From Novosphingobium cyanobacteriorum (GTDB lineage Bacteria; Pseudomonadota; Alphaproteobacteria; Sphingomonadales; Sphingomonadaceae), in NCBI RefSeq assembly GCF_029436685.1, contig NZ_JAROCY010000004.1:124001-188000 (forward strand): a stretch of 64,000 nt of DNA. Direction: 5' to 3'. Below the pieces are notes generated by a model, which worked only from the letters and a program-made list of their open reading frames with translations, had not been told where the DNA came from and did not search any database. Position numbers and translations under genes: made by a program. Positions 7,472-15,764 of the stretch are shown piece after piece. Positions within the stretch are counted from its first letter, which is position 1; every line of letters starts with the position of its first letter.

Positions 7472-8683
7472 TCAGCAGTCCCACACAAGCGGCAGGTTGG
7501 TGCACGCGCCCACGTTGCCGCCGCGCATCGTCACCTTGCCTGCGGGATCGATGCGTGCAGGCGGCATCGCGTTGGTCCATTCGCGCAGGAAGGCGATCAC
7601 TTCCATCCGCGCCAGCCCTGCGCCCACGCAGCGGTGCGCGCCCGCGCCCAGCGTGGTGTTGCGCACCGGGTTGAGTCCGCGCGCGAAGTCGACCTTTTCC
7701 GGATCATCGAAGCACAGCGGATCGAGGTTGTGGAGCACGCTGGGCAGGTAGACGATGTCGCCCTCGCGGATGGTCACGCCGTCCACCTCGATGTCGCACA
7801 CCGCGTTGCGGCTGACGCCCACGGTGGGATAGCGGCGCATCAGCTCGTCCGCCGCCTGCGGGGCCAGCTCGGGCCGTTCGCGCAGCAGCTGGTGGTCCTG
7901 CGGATGGCGGGCGAGGTGCAGGGCGCACATGCCGACCATCGCCACCACCGTGTCCAGCCCGCCGAACAGCAGGTTGCGGCACATGCGCTTCGCTTCATCC
8001 ACGGTCCACGGGCGGTCACCCACCTTTTCGGACAGGATGCGGCTGAACAGGTCGTCGCCCGGATTGGCCATGCGCTCGGCGATATAGGGGGCAAGGTAAT
8101 CGTCGGCGGCGTCGCGCAGCTGCTCCACCGTCATCGACCCGTCGGGCCGGGTCAGCTGCGCGCCCAGCGGGCGCAGCCGCGCGCGGTCTTCCACCGGCAC
8201 GCCGATCAGCGTCAGGAAGATGTGCAGCGGCAGCACTTCCGCGAATTCGCCCATGAACTCGCACCGCCCCTTTGGCGCGATGCCGGCGATCAGTTCGCGC
8301 GCGACCTCGACCACCTTGGGCTCCAGCGCCATGACATAGCGCGAGGCGAGGCCGCGCATGATCGCGGCGCGGGTATCGTGGTGGTCCTTGCCGTCCTGCT
8401 GCAGCGGGATGAAATCCATCGCTTCGCCAAGCCCCGGCGTTACCGCCAGCACCTTGTTGGAAAGGCGGACATTGTCGGCCCACAGCTCGCGCACCAGGGC
8501 GCCCGAGGTGGGGATCCAGTGGCCGTGGTTGGCAGTGGTCCACACCAGCGCGGGGCCGCCCTGCAGGCGCTTCCACGCGGCGAAATAGTCTTCGTCCATG
8601 CCCGGCGCGAAGAACAGGTCGAAGTCCACCACGCGGTCTGCGGGGACGTGCGCGGGCACGGGCGGGGTTGCGGTTTCGACCAT
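7472..8683 (-). CDS. Cytochrome P450, CYP101-like
   Basis: The 403-residue soluble P450 has an I-helix LLFGGLDTVVAMVG like that of P450cam, the ExxR motif (DELMRRYP) and the haem loop TLGAGAHRCVGAGLARME, in which Cys is the iron ligand. The ATG at 8683 follows GGAGAGG; the frame is open further upstream. No ferredoxin or ferredoxin reductase gene is adjacent, so the electron partners must be elsewhere. It is the eighth gene of a catabolic operon, where it could hydroxylate a terpenoid, steroid-like or alicyclic substrate. Confidence 0.92.
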   Translation of the reverse strand: MVETATPPVPAHVPADRVVDFDLFFAPGMDEDYFAAWKRLQGGPALVWTTANHGHWIPTSGALVRELWADNVRLSNKVLAVTPGLGEAMDFIPLQQDGKDHHDTRAAIMRGLASRYVMALEPKVVEVARELIAGIAPKGRCEFMGEFAEVLPLHIFLTLIGVPVEDRARLRPLGAQLTRPDGSMTVEQLRDAADDYLAPYIAERMANPGDDLFSRILSEKVGDRPWTVDEAKRMCRNLLFGGLDTVVAMVGMCALHLARHPQDHQLLRERPELAPQAADELMRRYPTVGVSRNAVCDIEVDGVTIREGDIVYLPSVLHNLDPLCFDDPEKVDFARGLNPVRNTTLGAGAHRCVGAGLARMEVIAFLREWTNAMPPARIDPAGKVTMRGGNVGACTNLPLVWDC

Positions 8684-8707
8684 CAAATATCCTCTCCGGA
8701 AGGGCGG

Positions 8708-8773
8708 TTCAGTCCGCCTCAACCCCGTCTCAGTCGCGCTCAGTCGGTTTCAACCCCGCCTCAACCGCGCTCA
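8708..8773. repeat. GACTGAG-type short tandem/dispersed repeat, copy 1
   Basis: The spacer between the VOC and P450 genes is built of imperfect copies of TCAACCCCG and CTCAGTCG units (read on the minus strand as GACTGAG and CGGGGTTGA). A related stretch lies at 21239-21292. It ends in the stop codon of the VOC gene. Confidence 0.6.
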
Positions 8774-9304
8774 ACCCAGCTTGCGAAGGGGGTCCTTGCC
8801 GTCCCAGTCCTTGCCGGCGTCCTTGATCATCTGGAAGATGCCGTCGGCGCCGGTCATGTTCTGCAGCAGCTCGATCACGTGCCCCGGTCCGGAACCGGGG
8901 TCGACATAGATCACCTCGCCATCGGCGCCGACCTTGCCCTCGACAAGGATCTCGGCCCCCGCTTCGGCACAGGCTGCGCGGGCTTCGGCGATGGAATCGA
9001 CGAAGATGCAGATGTGGTGCAGCTGGTCGGTCACCGCATATTCGCCGGTGTAGATCGACGGTTCCTGGTTTTCCGGGCGCACCAGTTCGATCTGCACGTC
9101 ACCCCAATAGGCGATGGCGATGGAGAAGACCGCGCCGGTGGGCACGCCCTTGTACTTCGCCTCGCCCAGCGCGACGTTCTCCATCAGGTAGAACGGCCCG
9201 ACGCCCATGGTTTCGGTCCAGTACTTCACCGCCGCATCGAAATCCTGCGGCAGGTAGGCCAGCTGGCCCACCGGCCCCAGGTCGGTGATCTTGCGCACGG
9301 TCAT
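8771..9304 (-). CDS. VOC-superfamily (glyoxalase-like) protein
   Basis: The 177-residue protein carries a vicinal-oxygen-chelate fold of the Glyoxalase_4 type: GQLAYLPQDFDAAVKYWTET at the N-terminus, a central QLHHICIFVD with candidate metal-binding His residues, and VIYVDPGSGPGHVIELL near the end with a likely metal Glu. Relatives include methylmalonyl-CoA epimerase-like proteins and many enzymes of unknown reaction. Its ATG overlaps the stop of the E2 gene by 4 nt. In this operon it may isomerise or cleave a pathway intermediate; the exact reaction is not deducible. Confidence 0.85.
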   Translation of the reverse strand: MTVRKITDLGPVGQLAYLPQDFDAAVKYWTETMGVGPFYLMENVALGEAKYKGVPTGAVFSIAIAYWGDVQIELVRPENQEPSIYTGEYAVTDQLHHICIFVDSIAEARAACAEAGAEILVEGKVGADGEVIYVDPGSGPGHVIELLQNMTGADGIFQMIKDAGKDWDGKDPLRKLG

Positions 9305-10764
9305 GCGAACAGCCCTTCCGGCGCTTCGAGCAGGCCCTTCAGCGTCTGCAGGAACTGCGCGCCCGCCGCGCCGTCGATGGCGCGATGGTCGATCGACATG
9401 GTGAACTGGATGCGGCTTTCGAAGGCGATGTCGCCATTGCCCGCTTCCACCGCCACGCGGTTCACCCCGCCGACCGCAAGGATCGCGCCCTGCGGCGGGT
9501 TGATGATCGCGTCGAACTGCTCGATCCCGAACATGCCGAGGTTGGAGACCGAGAAGGTGCCCCCGTCCATGTCTTCGTAGGACAGCTTGCCCGCCTGCGC
9601 CTTGTCGATCAGCGCGCGGGTGGTGGCCGCGATCTGGGCGATGTGCATGCGGTCCGCCTGCCGCACGATCGGGGTGACGAGGCCCTTGGGGCTGGCCACC
9701 GCGATCGCCACGTCGGCGTGGGGGAAGCTGTGCACGGCATCGCCATGCACCTGCACGTTCACGTCTGGGTGCCGCACCAGCGCGACCGCAACCGCCTTGA
9801 CGATGTAGTCGTTGATGGAAGCCTTGGTGCCCAGCACGAGGTTTGCCGTCTTGCGCAGCGCCATCAGCTCGTCCACCGACGCGGAGATGCGCAGGTAGAA
9901 GTGCGGGATGGTCTGCTTGGCCTCGGTCAGCCGCCGCGCCACGACCTTGCGGATCTTGTCGAAGGGCTGGACCGACGCCTGGTTGTCCACCAGTTCGAAC
10001 GGCGCGCCAAACGAGACCGCGCCCGCCGCAGCGGCGGGGGGGGCAGGCTTCACCAGCGCCAGCACGTCTGCCTTGCTGATGCGTCCGCGCGGTCCGGTGC
10101 CGGTGAGGCCCGAAAGGTCGACGCCGTGCTGCGCCGCCAGTCGGCGGGCGAGCGGGGAGGCGAAGATCGCGCGGATTTCCTCGGGCAGGGGGGCCGTGCC
10201 CTTGTAGGACTCGGCGCGCTCCGGCCGCATGGCCTGGACCACGTCCTGATAGGTGATGCGCCCATTGCGGCCGGACCCGGCGATGGGTTCGATGTCCACG
10301 CCCTCGGCCTCGGCCAGCTTCAGCGCTTCGGGGCTGATCGCGCGGTTGGTCACGATCTTCCTGGGCGCAGCCGGGGCCGCCGCAGGCGCGGTGGCAGCAG
10401 CAGCAGCTGGAGCGGCAGCGGGGGCGGGGGCGGAATCCGATCCGCCCTTGGCGGCCACGGCCACTTCTGCCGGCTTGAAGCCTGCAACGAACGCCTCAAC
10501 CTCGGCGTCGGTCGCCGCCGGATCGGTGAACACCGCCAGCAATGCGCCCACCGGCTGAGGGTCCGGGCTTGCCGGCACCAGCAGCCGCTTCAGCACGGCG
10601 TCGTATTCGGCTTCAACCTCGTTGGTGATCTTGTCGGTTTCGATCAGGCAAAGGACCTGGCCCTTCTTGAAGGCCTCGCCTTCCTTGACCATCCATTCGG
10701 CGATGGTGCCCTCGGTCATTTCGATGCCCCACTTGGGCATGCAGAACGGGCGGATGTCGGCCAT
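9301..10764 (-). CDS. 2-Oxo-acid dehydrogenase complex E2 (dihydrolipoyl acyltransferase)
   Basis: The 487-residue E2 has an N-terminal lipoyl domain with lipoyl-Lys45 in ETDKITNEVEAEY, an Ala/Pro-rich linker, two peripheral-subunit-binding domains (about 134-180, SPEALKLAEAEGVDIEPIAG; about 198-238, SPLARRLAAQHGVDLSGLTG) and a C-terminal acyltransferase core ending in SIDHRAIDGAAG with catalytic His460. It transfers the acyl group made by the E1 pair (next two genes upstream) to CoA. No E3 gene is present locally, so lipoamide dehydrogenase must be shared. The domain order resembles acetoin dehydrogenase E2. Confidence 0.92.
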   Translation of the reverse strand: MADIRPFCMPKWGIEMTEGTIAEWMVKEGEAFKKGQVLCLIETDKITNEVEAEYDAVLKRLLVPASPDPQPVGALLAVFTDPAATDAEVEAFVAGFKPAEVAVAAKGGSDSAPAPAAAPAAAAATAPAAAPAAPRKIVTNRAISPEALKLAEAEGVDIEPIAGSGRNGRITYQDVVQAMRPERAESYKGTAPLPEEIRAIFASPLARRLAAQHGVDLSGLTGTGPRGRISKADVLALVKPAPPAAAAGAVSFGAPFELVDNQASVQPFDKIRKVVARRLTEAKQTIPHFYLRISASVDELMALRKTANLVLGTKASINDYIVKAVAVALVRHPDVNVQVHGDAVHSFPHADVAIAVASPKGLVTPIVRQADRMHIAQIAATTRALIDKAQAGKLSYEDMDGGTFSVSNLGMFGIEQFDAIINPPQGAILAVGGVNRVAVEAGNGDIAFESRIQFTMSIDHRAIDGAAGAQFLQTLKGLLEAPEGLFA

Positions 10765-10775
10765 GGGGGCGCTCC

Positions 10776-11789
10776 TCAGCGGTAAGACAGGACCTTGCGC
10801 ACCGCCGCTTCGATCTTGTCGATCGAGGGGAGGTAGGCAGTTTCCAGCTCGCGCGCGAACGGGACAGGGGTATGCGGCGGATTGACCGACAGCGGCGGGG
10901 CCTTGAGGCTGGCGAAGGCCTTTTCAGCCACCATCGCGCAGATGTCGCTGCCAAGGCTGCAGCGCGGCGGCGCTTCGTCCACCACCACCAGGCGGCCGGT
11001 CACTTCCACCGAATCGAGAATTGCTTCCTCGTCGATCGGGCTGGTGGTGCGCAGGTCGATCACATCGCAACCGATGCCCTGTTCGGCCAGCGTGTCGGCC
11101 ACCTTTTCGCAGAAGCCAAGCAGCAGCCCGGTGGATACGATGGTGACGTCCTGCCCGGCGCGCGCCAGGCGGGCGTGGCCGAAGGGGATCATGAAGTCCG
11201 GATCGTCCGGCACTTCGCCCTTCATGCCATAAAGCGCCTTGTGTTCCAGGAAGATCACCGGGTCATCGTCGCGGATGGCGGTGCGCAGCAGGCCCTTCAC
11301 GTCGGCGGGCGTGGTCGGCATCACCACCTTCAGCCCCGGCATGCCGGTAAGGATCTGGTGCACGGCTTGGCTGTGCTGCGCCGCTGCGTTGTAGCCCGCG
11401 CCATAAGCCATGCGGATCACGGCGGGGCATTTGGTCTTGCCGCCGAACATATAGCGGAACTTGCCGATCTGGTTCCAGATCTGGTCCAGCGAAACGCCGA
11501 TGAAGTCTGCAAACATCAGCTCCGCAATCGGGCGCTTGCCTGACAGCGCAAGGCCCGCCGCCGCGCCCACGATCGCGCTTTCAGAGATCGGCGTGTCGAT
11601 CACGCGGTCCGCGCCAAACTGGCCGAACAGGCCGGTGGAGGTGGACCAGATGCCACCGATCGCTTCGGGGCCACCGGCCGTGCCCATGCCGCCGACAACG
11701 TCTTCACCCAGCACCACCACGTTGGGGTCGCGTGCCATTTCCTCCGCGATCGTCGAGACGACGGCTTCGCGATACATCATACGTGCCAT
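10776..11789 (-). CDS. Thiamine-dependent 2-oxo-acid/acetoin dehydrogenase E1 beta subunit
   Basis: The 337-residue protein has the transketolase pyrimidine-binding fold: VLGEDVVGGMGTAGGPEAIGG, RVIDTPISESAIVGAAAGLA and FADFIGVSLDQIWNQ, and a C-terminal transketolase domain (VVVDEAPPRCSLGSDI). With the E1 alpha subunit encoded 16 nt upstream it forms the heterotetrameric E1 that decarboxylates a 2-oxo acid or cleaves acetoin. The acetoin-dehydrogenase-like sequence does not settle the substrate. The E2 gene follows after 11 nt. Confidence 0.92.
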   Translation of the reverse strand: MARMMYREAVVSTIAEEMARDPNVVVLGEDVVGGMGTAGGPEAIGGIWSTSTGLFGQFGADRVIDTPISESAIVGAAAGLALSGKRPIAELMFADFIGVSLDQIWNQIGKFRYMFGGKTKCPAVIRMAYGAGYNAAAQHSQAVHQILTGMPGLKVVMPTTPADVKGLLRTAIRDDDPVIFLEHKALYGMKGEVPDDPDFMIPFGHARLARAGQDVTIVSTGLLLGFCEKVADTLAEQGIGCDVIDLRTTSPIDEEAILDSVEVTGRLVVVDEAPPRCSLGSDICAMVAEKAFASLKAPPLSVNPPHTPVPFARELETAYLPSIDKIEAAVRKVLSYR

Positions 11790-11805
11790 TGTTCCGCTCC
11801 CCGCC

Positions 11806-12780
11806 TCAGTACGAAATGTAGACGTCGGTCAGGACGTCGTCGGCAGTGGGCCGCGGTGCGGCCTTCGCCTGCTGCACGGCGTCTTCGATCTGCGCCAGAA
11901 CCTCGGCGTCCACCGCGTCCAGATCCTCGCCCGAAAGCAGCTTGGCCGACGTCACGCTTTCGCGGAACTTCTTCAGGCAGTCGCGGGTCTCGCGGATGCG
12001 GTCCAACTCGCCGGGGCCGCGATAGCGCTGCGGGTCACCTTCAAAGTGGCCGAAGAAGCGTTCGGTGTCGAACTCCACCGCCGCCGGGCCGTTGCCCGGA
12101 ACGCGCACGTATTCCAGCACTTCGCGCATCGTTTCATAGACCGAGAAGAAATCCGTGCCGTCGCCACGCCACACCTTCATGCCAAAGGCTTCGGCGCGGC
12201 TGGCGATGTCGCCATTGGTGCCGACCGCGTATTCGAAGCCGGTGTGTTCGGAATAGTGGTTGTTCTCGAACACGAAGATGCAGGCGGCCTTGGTCACCAC
12301 CGCCATGTTCATGGCTTCGAACGTGGTGCCCTGGTTGCATGCGCCGTCGCCCGAAAAGGTGATGGCGACCTTGCCCTTGCCGTCGATCTTGGCCGAAATG
12401 CCCGCGCCCACCGCGATCGGCGCACCGGCGCCGACGATGCCGTTGGCGCCCAGCATGCCCTGGTCCACGTCGGCGATGTGCATGGAACCGCCCTTGCCCT
12501 TGCACAGGCCTTCGCGGCTGCCCCAGATTTCCTTCATCATCCCGGTCACGTCGCAGCCCTTGGCCAGGCAGTGGCCGTGGCCGCGGTGGGTGGAGACGAT
12601 CTTGTCGTCGGCGTCGAGGTGTTCGCACACGCCCACCGCCACGGCTTCCTGGCCGCAGTAAAGGTGCGTGAAGCCGGCAATCTCGCCGGTCTGGATATCC
12701 ACGTGAAGGCGTTCCTCGAATTCGCGGATCACCTTCATCTGGCGATAGGCGCGCAATAGCGCCTCACGGCTCAGCTGCAT
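11806..12780 (-). CDS. Thiamine-dependent 2-oxo-acid/acetoin dehydrogenase E1 alpha subunit
   Basis: The 324-residue E1 alpha binds thiamine diphosphate through FSGDGACNQGTTFEAMN (the GDG-N motif) and has the HRGHGHCLAKG and KGKGGSMHIAD loops typical of this family. The frame is open far upstream, but the ATG at 12780 begins the conserved N-terminus (MQLSREALLRAYRQM) and follows an AAGGGAAACAGG ribosome-binding region. It lies 20 nt downstream of the acyl-CoA dehydrogenase gene in the same operon. Confidence 0.93.
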   Translation of the reverse strand: MQLSREALLRAYRQMKVIREFEERLHVDIQTGEIAGFTHLYCGQEAVAVGVCEHLDADDKIVSTHRGHGHCLAKGCDVTGMMKEIWGSREGLCKGKGGSMHIADVDQGMLGANGIVGAGAPIAVGAGISAKIDGKGKVAITFSGDGACNQGTTFEAMNMAVVTKAACIFVFENNHYSEHTGFEYAVGTNGDIASRAEAFGMKVWRGDGTDFFSVYETMREVLEYVRVPGNGPAAVEFDTERFFGHFEGDPQRYRGPGELDRIRETRDCLKKFRESVTSAKLLSGEDLDAVDAEVLAQIEDAVQQAKAAPRPTADDVLTDVYISY

Positions 12781-12800
12781 CCTGTTTCCCTTGCCTTTTC

Positions 12801-14015
12801 TTACAAGCCCAGCACGGTCTTGGCGATGATGGACGACTGGACCTCGTTCGTACCACCGAAGATCGTCCAGGCGCGACTGTTCAAATAACGCGCCGCGGCG
12901 ACCTGCGCGTCCTTGCCGTGGACGGGCGCGGGCGCGTTGTCGCCATACAGCGGGCGGATGCTTTCCAGCTGCAGCCCGGCCGGGCCCAGCGCATCGAGCG
13001 CCAGCAGGTCCACTTCCTGCCGCAGGTTTGACGCCAGCAGCTTGCACAGCGAGGTCTGCGGCCCCGGCGGGCGGCCCTTGGCGATTTCCGAGAGGATCTT
13101 CAGCTCGATCATCTCCAGCGAAAGGACGCCGAGCCGGGCCTTGGCCACCCGGCGCTTCCAGTCGCGATCATCGGCCAGCATGCCGCCGTGCCCGTCGCTC
13201 TGGCCAGCGGCGATCTTTTCCACCTGTTCCAGGTCATAGCCGAGCTTGGGCGCATGGCACGATCCGCCACGTTCGTTCTCGAGCAGGAACTTGGCGAGCT
13301 TCCACCCGTCTCCTTCCTCGCCCACGCGATCCTGCACCGGCACCTTCACGTCTTCCAGGAACACCTGGTTGACCTCGTGATCGCCGGCCATGGTCAGGAT
13401 CGGCCGCACCGAAACGCCCGGCTGGTTCATGTCGATCAGCAGGAAGCTGATGCCCGCCTGCTTCTTCACGTCCGGGTTGGTGCGCACCAGCGTGAACATC
13501 CTGTTCGCCCAATGCGCGTGGGTGGTCCAGATCTTCGATCCGTTGACCACGTAATGGCTGCCATCCGCGCTCAGCGTGGCGCGGGTCTGCAGGCTGGCAA
13601 GGTCCGATCCGCTGCCGGGCTCGGAAAAGCCCTGGCACCAGTAATCCTCGCCCGAAAGGATGCGGGGAAGGTATGTCGCCTTCTGATCCGGCGTGCCAAA
13701 GGTGTAGATCACCGGGGCCACCAGCTTCAGCCCCAGCACGGTCAGGTTCGGCGCACCGGCCAGCGCGCATTCCTTTTCAAAGATATAGCGCTGCACCGGG
13801 CTCCAGCCGGTGCCGCCGGCTTCAACCGGCCACTGATAGCCGAGCCAGCCCTTGGCGTTGAGGATGGCGTTCCATTTCTGCCCGATATCCGGTTCCACGA
13901 ACACGGTGGGGCTGGCCGCGGCGCCGTCGATCACGTCCTGCGGCAGGTTCTCCGCCAGGAACGCGCGAACCTCGTCGCGAAAGGCCAGGTCTTCGGGGGA
14001 AAGCTCGATGTCCAT
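12801..14015 (-). CDS. Acyl-CoA dehydrogenase
   Basis: The 404-residue flavoprotein has all three ACAD domains: an N-terminal helical domain, the FAD-binding QGFSEPGSGSDLASLQTRA strand region, and a C-terminal domain ending with AWTIFGGTNEVQSSIIAKTV. It would oxidise an acyl-CoA to the 2-enoyl-CoA. The large size and GSDLASLQT motif match the ACAD subgroup common in steroid and terpenoid catabolic clusters. The ATG at 14015 is chosen; an in-frame TTG at 14027 would overlap the thiolase stop. Confidence 0.9.
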   Translation of the reverse strand: MDIELSPEDLAFRDEVRAFLAENLPQDVIDGAAASPTVFVEPDIGQKWNAILNAKGWLGYQWPVEAGGTGWSPVQRYIFEKECALAGAPNLTVLGLKLVAPVIYTFGTPDQKATYLPRILSGEDYWCQGFSEPGSGSDLASLQTRATLSADGSHYVVNGSKIWTTHAHWANRMFTLVRTNPDVKKQAGISFLLIDMNQPGVSVRPILTMAGDHEVNQVFLEDVKVPVQDRVGEEGDGWKLAKFLLENERGGSCHAPKLGYDLEQVEKIAAGQSDGHGGMLADDRDWKRRVAKARLGVLSLEMIELKILSEIAKGRPPGPQTSLCKLLASNLRQEVDLLALDALGPAGLQLESIRPLYGDNAPAPVHGKDAQVAAARYLNSRAWTIFGGTNEVQSSIIAKTVLGL

Positions 14016-14023
14016 GTCAGTCT

Positions 14024-15175
14024 TCAACGCTCAAGGATGGTCACGGCGGATACGCCGGGGGCGCCGTACACGTGGCTGTAGGCGGTCTTCGGCGCGCCCG
14101 GCACCTGGCGCCCGCCGCCATCGCCGCGCAGCTGCACCACGTTTTCATACACCTGGCGCAGGCCGCTGGCGCCGATCGGTTCGCCACAGGCCAGGCAGCC
14201 GCCATCGGTGTTGACCGGCAGGCGCCCGCCGATCTCGGTCAGCCCTTCGGCCAGCCAGCGTTCCTGCTCGCCATCCTTGCAGAAGCCGTTCTCGGCCATG
14301 TGCATGATCTCGGCGCCGCATTCGGTGTCCTGCAGCTGGGCCACGGCGATGTCCTCTGGCCCGATGCCGGCCATGCGGAATGCATCCGCGCTGGCGATCT
14401 GTGTGGCCGTGGCGGTGCCGCCGCCGATATCGACGCTGGGGGCGAACACCTCGAAGCTCTTCGGCGGGCGGGTGCGCATGGTCGCCGCCTTCAGCCGCAC
14501 GATCGGCTTGCCCAGCTCGCGCGCCTTCTTCTCGGTGGCAAGGATCAGCGCCACGCCGCCCTCTGCCGGGCTGCAGAACATGTATTTGCTATAGGGGTCG
14601 GATACCATCGCCCCTTCAAGGATGTCGTCCAGCGACACCGGCTCGCGCCGCCAGGCATGGGGGGCGTGAACCGCGTTGCGGAACGCCTTTTCCGCCACCC
14701 GGCCCAGCGTGGTGCGGCTGATCCCGTGCAGGTGCATGTACCGCATGATCTTGTTGGCGAAGAACTGCGTCGTCACCATGTAGCCGGCATCGCCATACCA
14801 TTCCGGCAGGTTGTATTCCGATGGCAGGGCGTTGAACGCGCCGCGCGGATGCTTGTCGAACCCCACGGCCAGGCCGATCTCGAACTCGCCGCTCTTGATC
14901 GCCATCTGCGCGGAAAACAGCGCCGATCCGCCTGCGGCGCAGCCGTTGCGCACGTTGATGAACTGCACCCCGGTCAGGCCCAGGCGCTCCACCATCGTGT
15001 CGGGATTGCCCGCCGCGTCAGACCCGCCATAGGCGAACTGGATGTCGGCCCACTCCACCCCGGCGTCGGCCAGCGCCTGCCGCACGGCGAACACGCCCTG
15101 GTCAAGGCCCGATACGCCGTCGGTGCGGCCGAACGGGTGGATGCCCACCCCGACGATGCAGACGTCGCCACTCAT
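14024..15175 (-). CDS. SCP2-type thiolase family protein (lipid-transfer protein-like)
   Basis: The 383-residue protein has the thiolase fold with NGCAAGGSALFSAQM at the nucleophile-Cys position and NTDGGCLACGEPIGASGLRQ in the C-terminal half. In classical thiolases the latter motif reads GHPxGxSG; here the His is Glu, as in the lipid-transfer-protein subgroup. Members of this group pair with DUF35 proteins and act as thiolases or as retro-aldolases (Ltp2 of steroid degradation). Its start overlaps the DUF35 stop by 4 nt, which supports a complex of the two products. Confidence 0.88.
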   Translation of the reverse strand: MSGDVCIVGVGIHPFGRTDGVSGLDQGVFAVRQALADAGVEWADIQFAYGGSDAAGNPDTMVERLGLTGVQFINVRNGCAAGGSALFSAQMAIKSGEFEIGLAVGFDKHPRGAFNALPSEYNLPEWYGDAGYMVTTQFFANKIMRYMHLHGISRTTLGRVAEKAFRNAVHAPHAWRREPVSLDDILEGAMVSDPYSKYMFCSPAEGGVALILATEKKARELGKPIVRLKAATMRTRPPKSFEVFAPSVDIGGGTATATQIASADAFRMAGIGPEDIAVAQLQDTECGAEIMHMAENGFCKDGEQERWLAEGLTEIGGRLPVNTDGGCLACGEPIGASGLRQVYENVVQLRGDGGGRQVPGAPKTAYSHVYGAPGVSAVTILER

Positions 15176-15567
15176 GCTGCTGCTCCGGTGGGCTGAAATG
15201 CATGAATGAGGACGGGATCGGCCGCCTCGGGATCGAGCGGCACCTGCACCAGCTCAAGCTCCATGCCGATGCGGATCTGGTCGAAGTCCACGTTGGCCAG
15301 GCGCGTTTCCACGATCACTTCGCCCGGCAGTTCGACATAGCCGACCGGGAAGGGACGGAACGCCTCCGGCCCCTGATAGGGCGGGGTCTTGGGGCGAAAG
15401 CGCTGGATGGTATAGGACCACAGCGTGCCGGTGCGTGACAGGGGCACGGGTTCGAAGCGGTCGCCCGGTGGGCACGGAAACACCACGCGCCCGCTTTCGC
15501 GATCGCGCCCGCCAATCAGGCGCGGCGGCGTCTCCCCGGTAAACAGCCCTTCGGCAATCGCGCGCAT
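15172..15567 (-). CDS. DUF35 OB-fold protein, partner of the thiolase
   Basis: The 131-residue protein matches DUF35 (rubredoxin-like zinc ribbon plus acyl-CoA-associated OB fold): IGGRDRESGRVVFPCPPGDR, then LWSYTIQRFRPKTPPY and GYVELPGEVIVETRL. The zinc-ribbon cysteines are gone; only one Cys remains in the region. The ATG at 15567 follows a GGGAGC ribosome-binding site. It is the first gene of the 10-kb minus-strand operon, so the promoter should lie in 15568-15764. DUF35 proteins stabilise or activate SCP2-type thiolases and aldolases. Confidence 0.88.
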   Translation of the reverse strand: MRAIAEGLFTGETPPRLIGGRDRESGRVVFPCPPGDRFEPVPLSRTGTLWSYTIQRFRPKTPPYQGPEAFRPFPVGYVELPGEVIVETRLANVDFDQIRIGMELELVQVPLDPEAADPVLIHAFQPTGAAA

Positions 15568-15764
15568 CTTGCTCCCGTCACGGTTTCAATCGATTCCAAT
15601 TTCTCCTTTAAGCGCCACCTTCGCGCCGATGCCGACTCTGCAAAACGCTAGGGTTGCTCCTTTTGCCAGTGTGCCACTGTGCCACGGCGGGAAATCGATG
15701 GGCCCGATCCCGGTGCCGGTGCGTTGGCAGCGTTCGGGCCGGGTCGTGAAAAGGGGAAAGCCGG

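Noticed and set aside
7436..9580. 714-codon plus-strand ORF across P450 and VOC genes
   Set aside because: Spans two genes of the opposite strand and their spacer; composition typical of an antisense frame.
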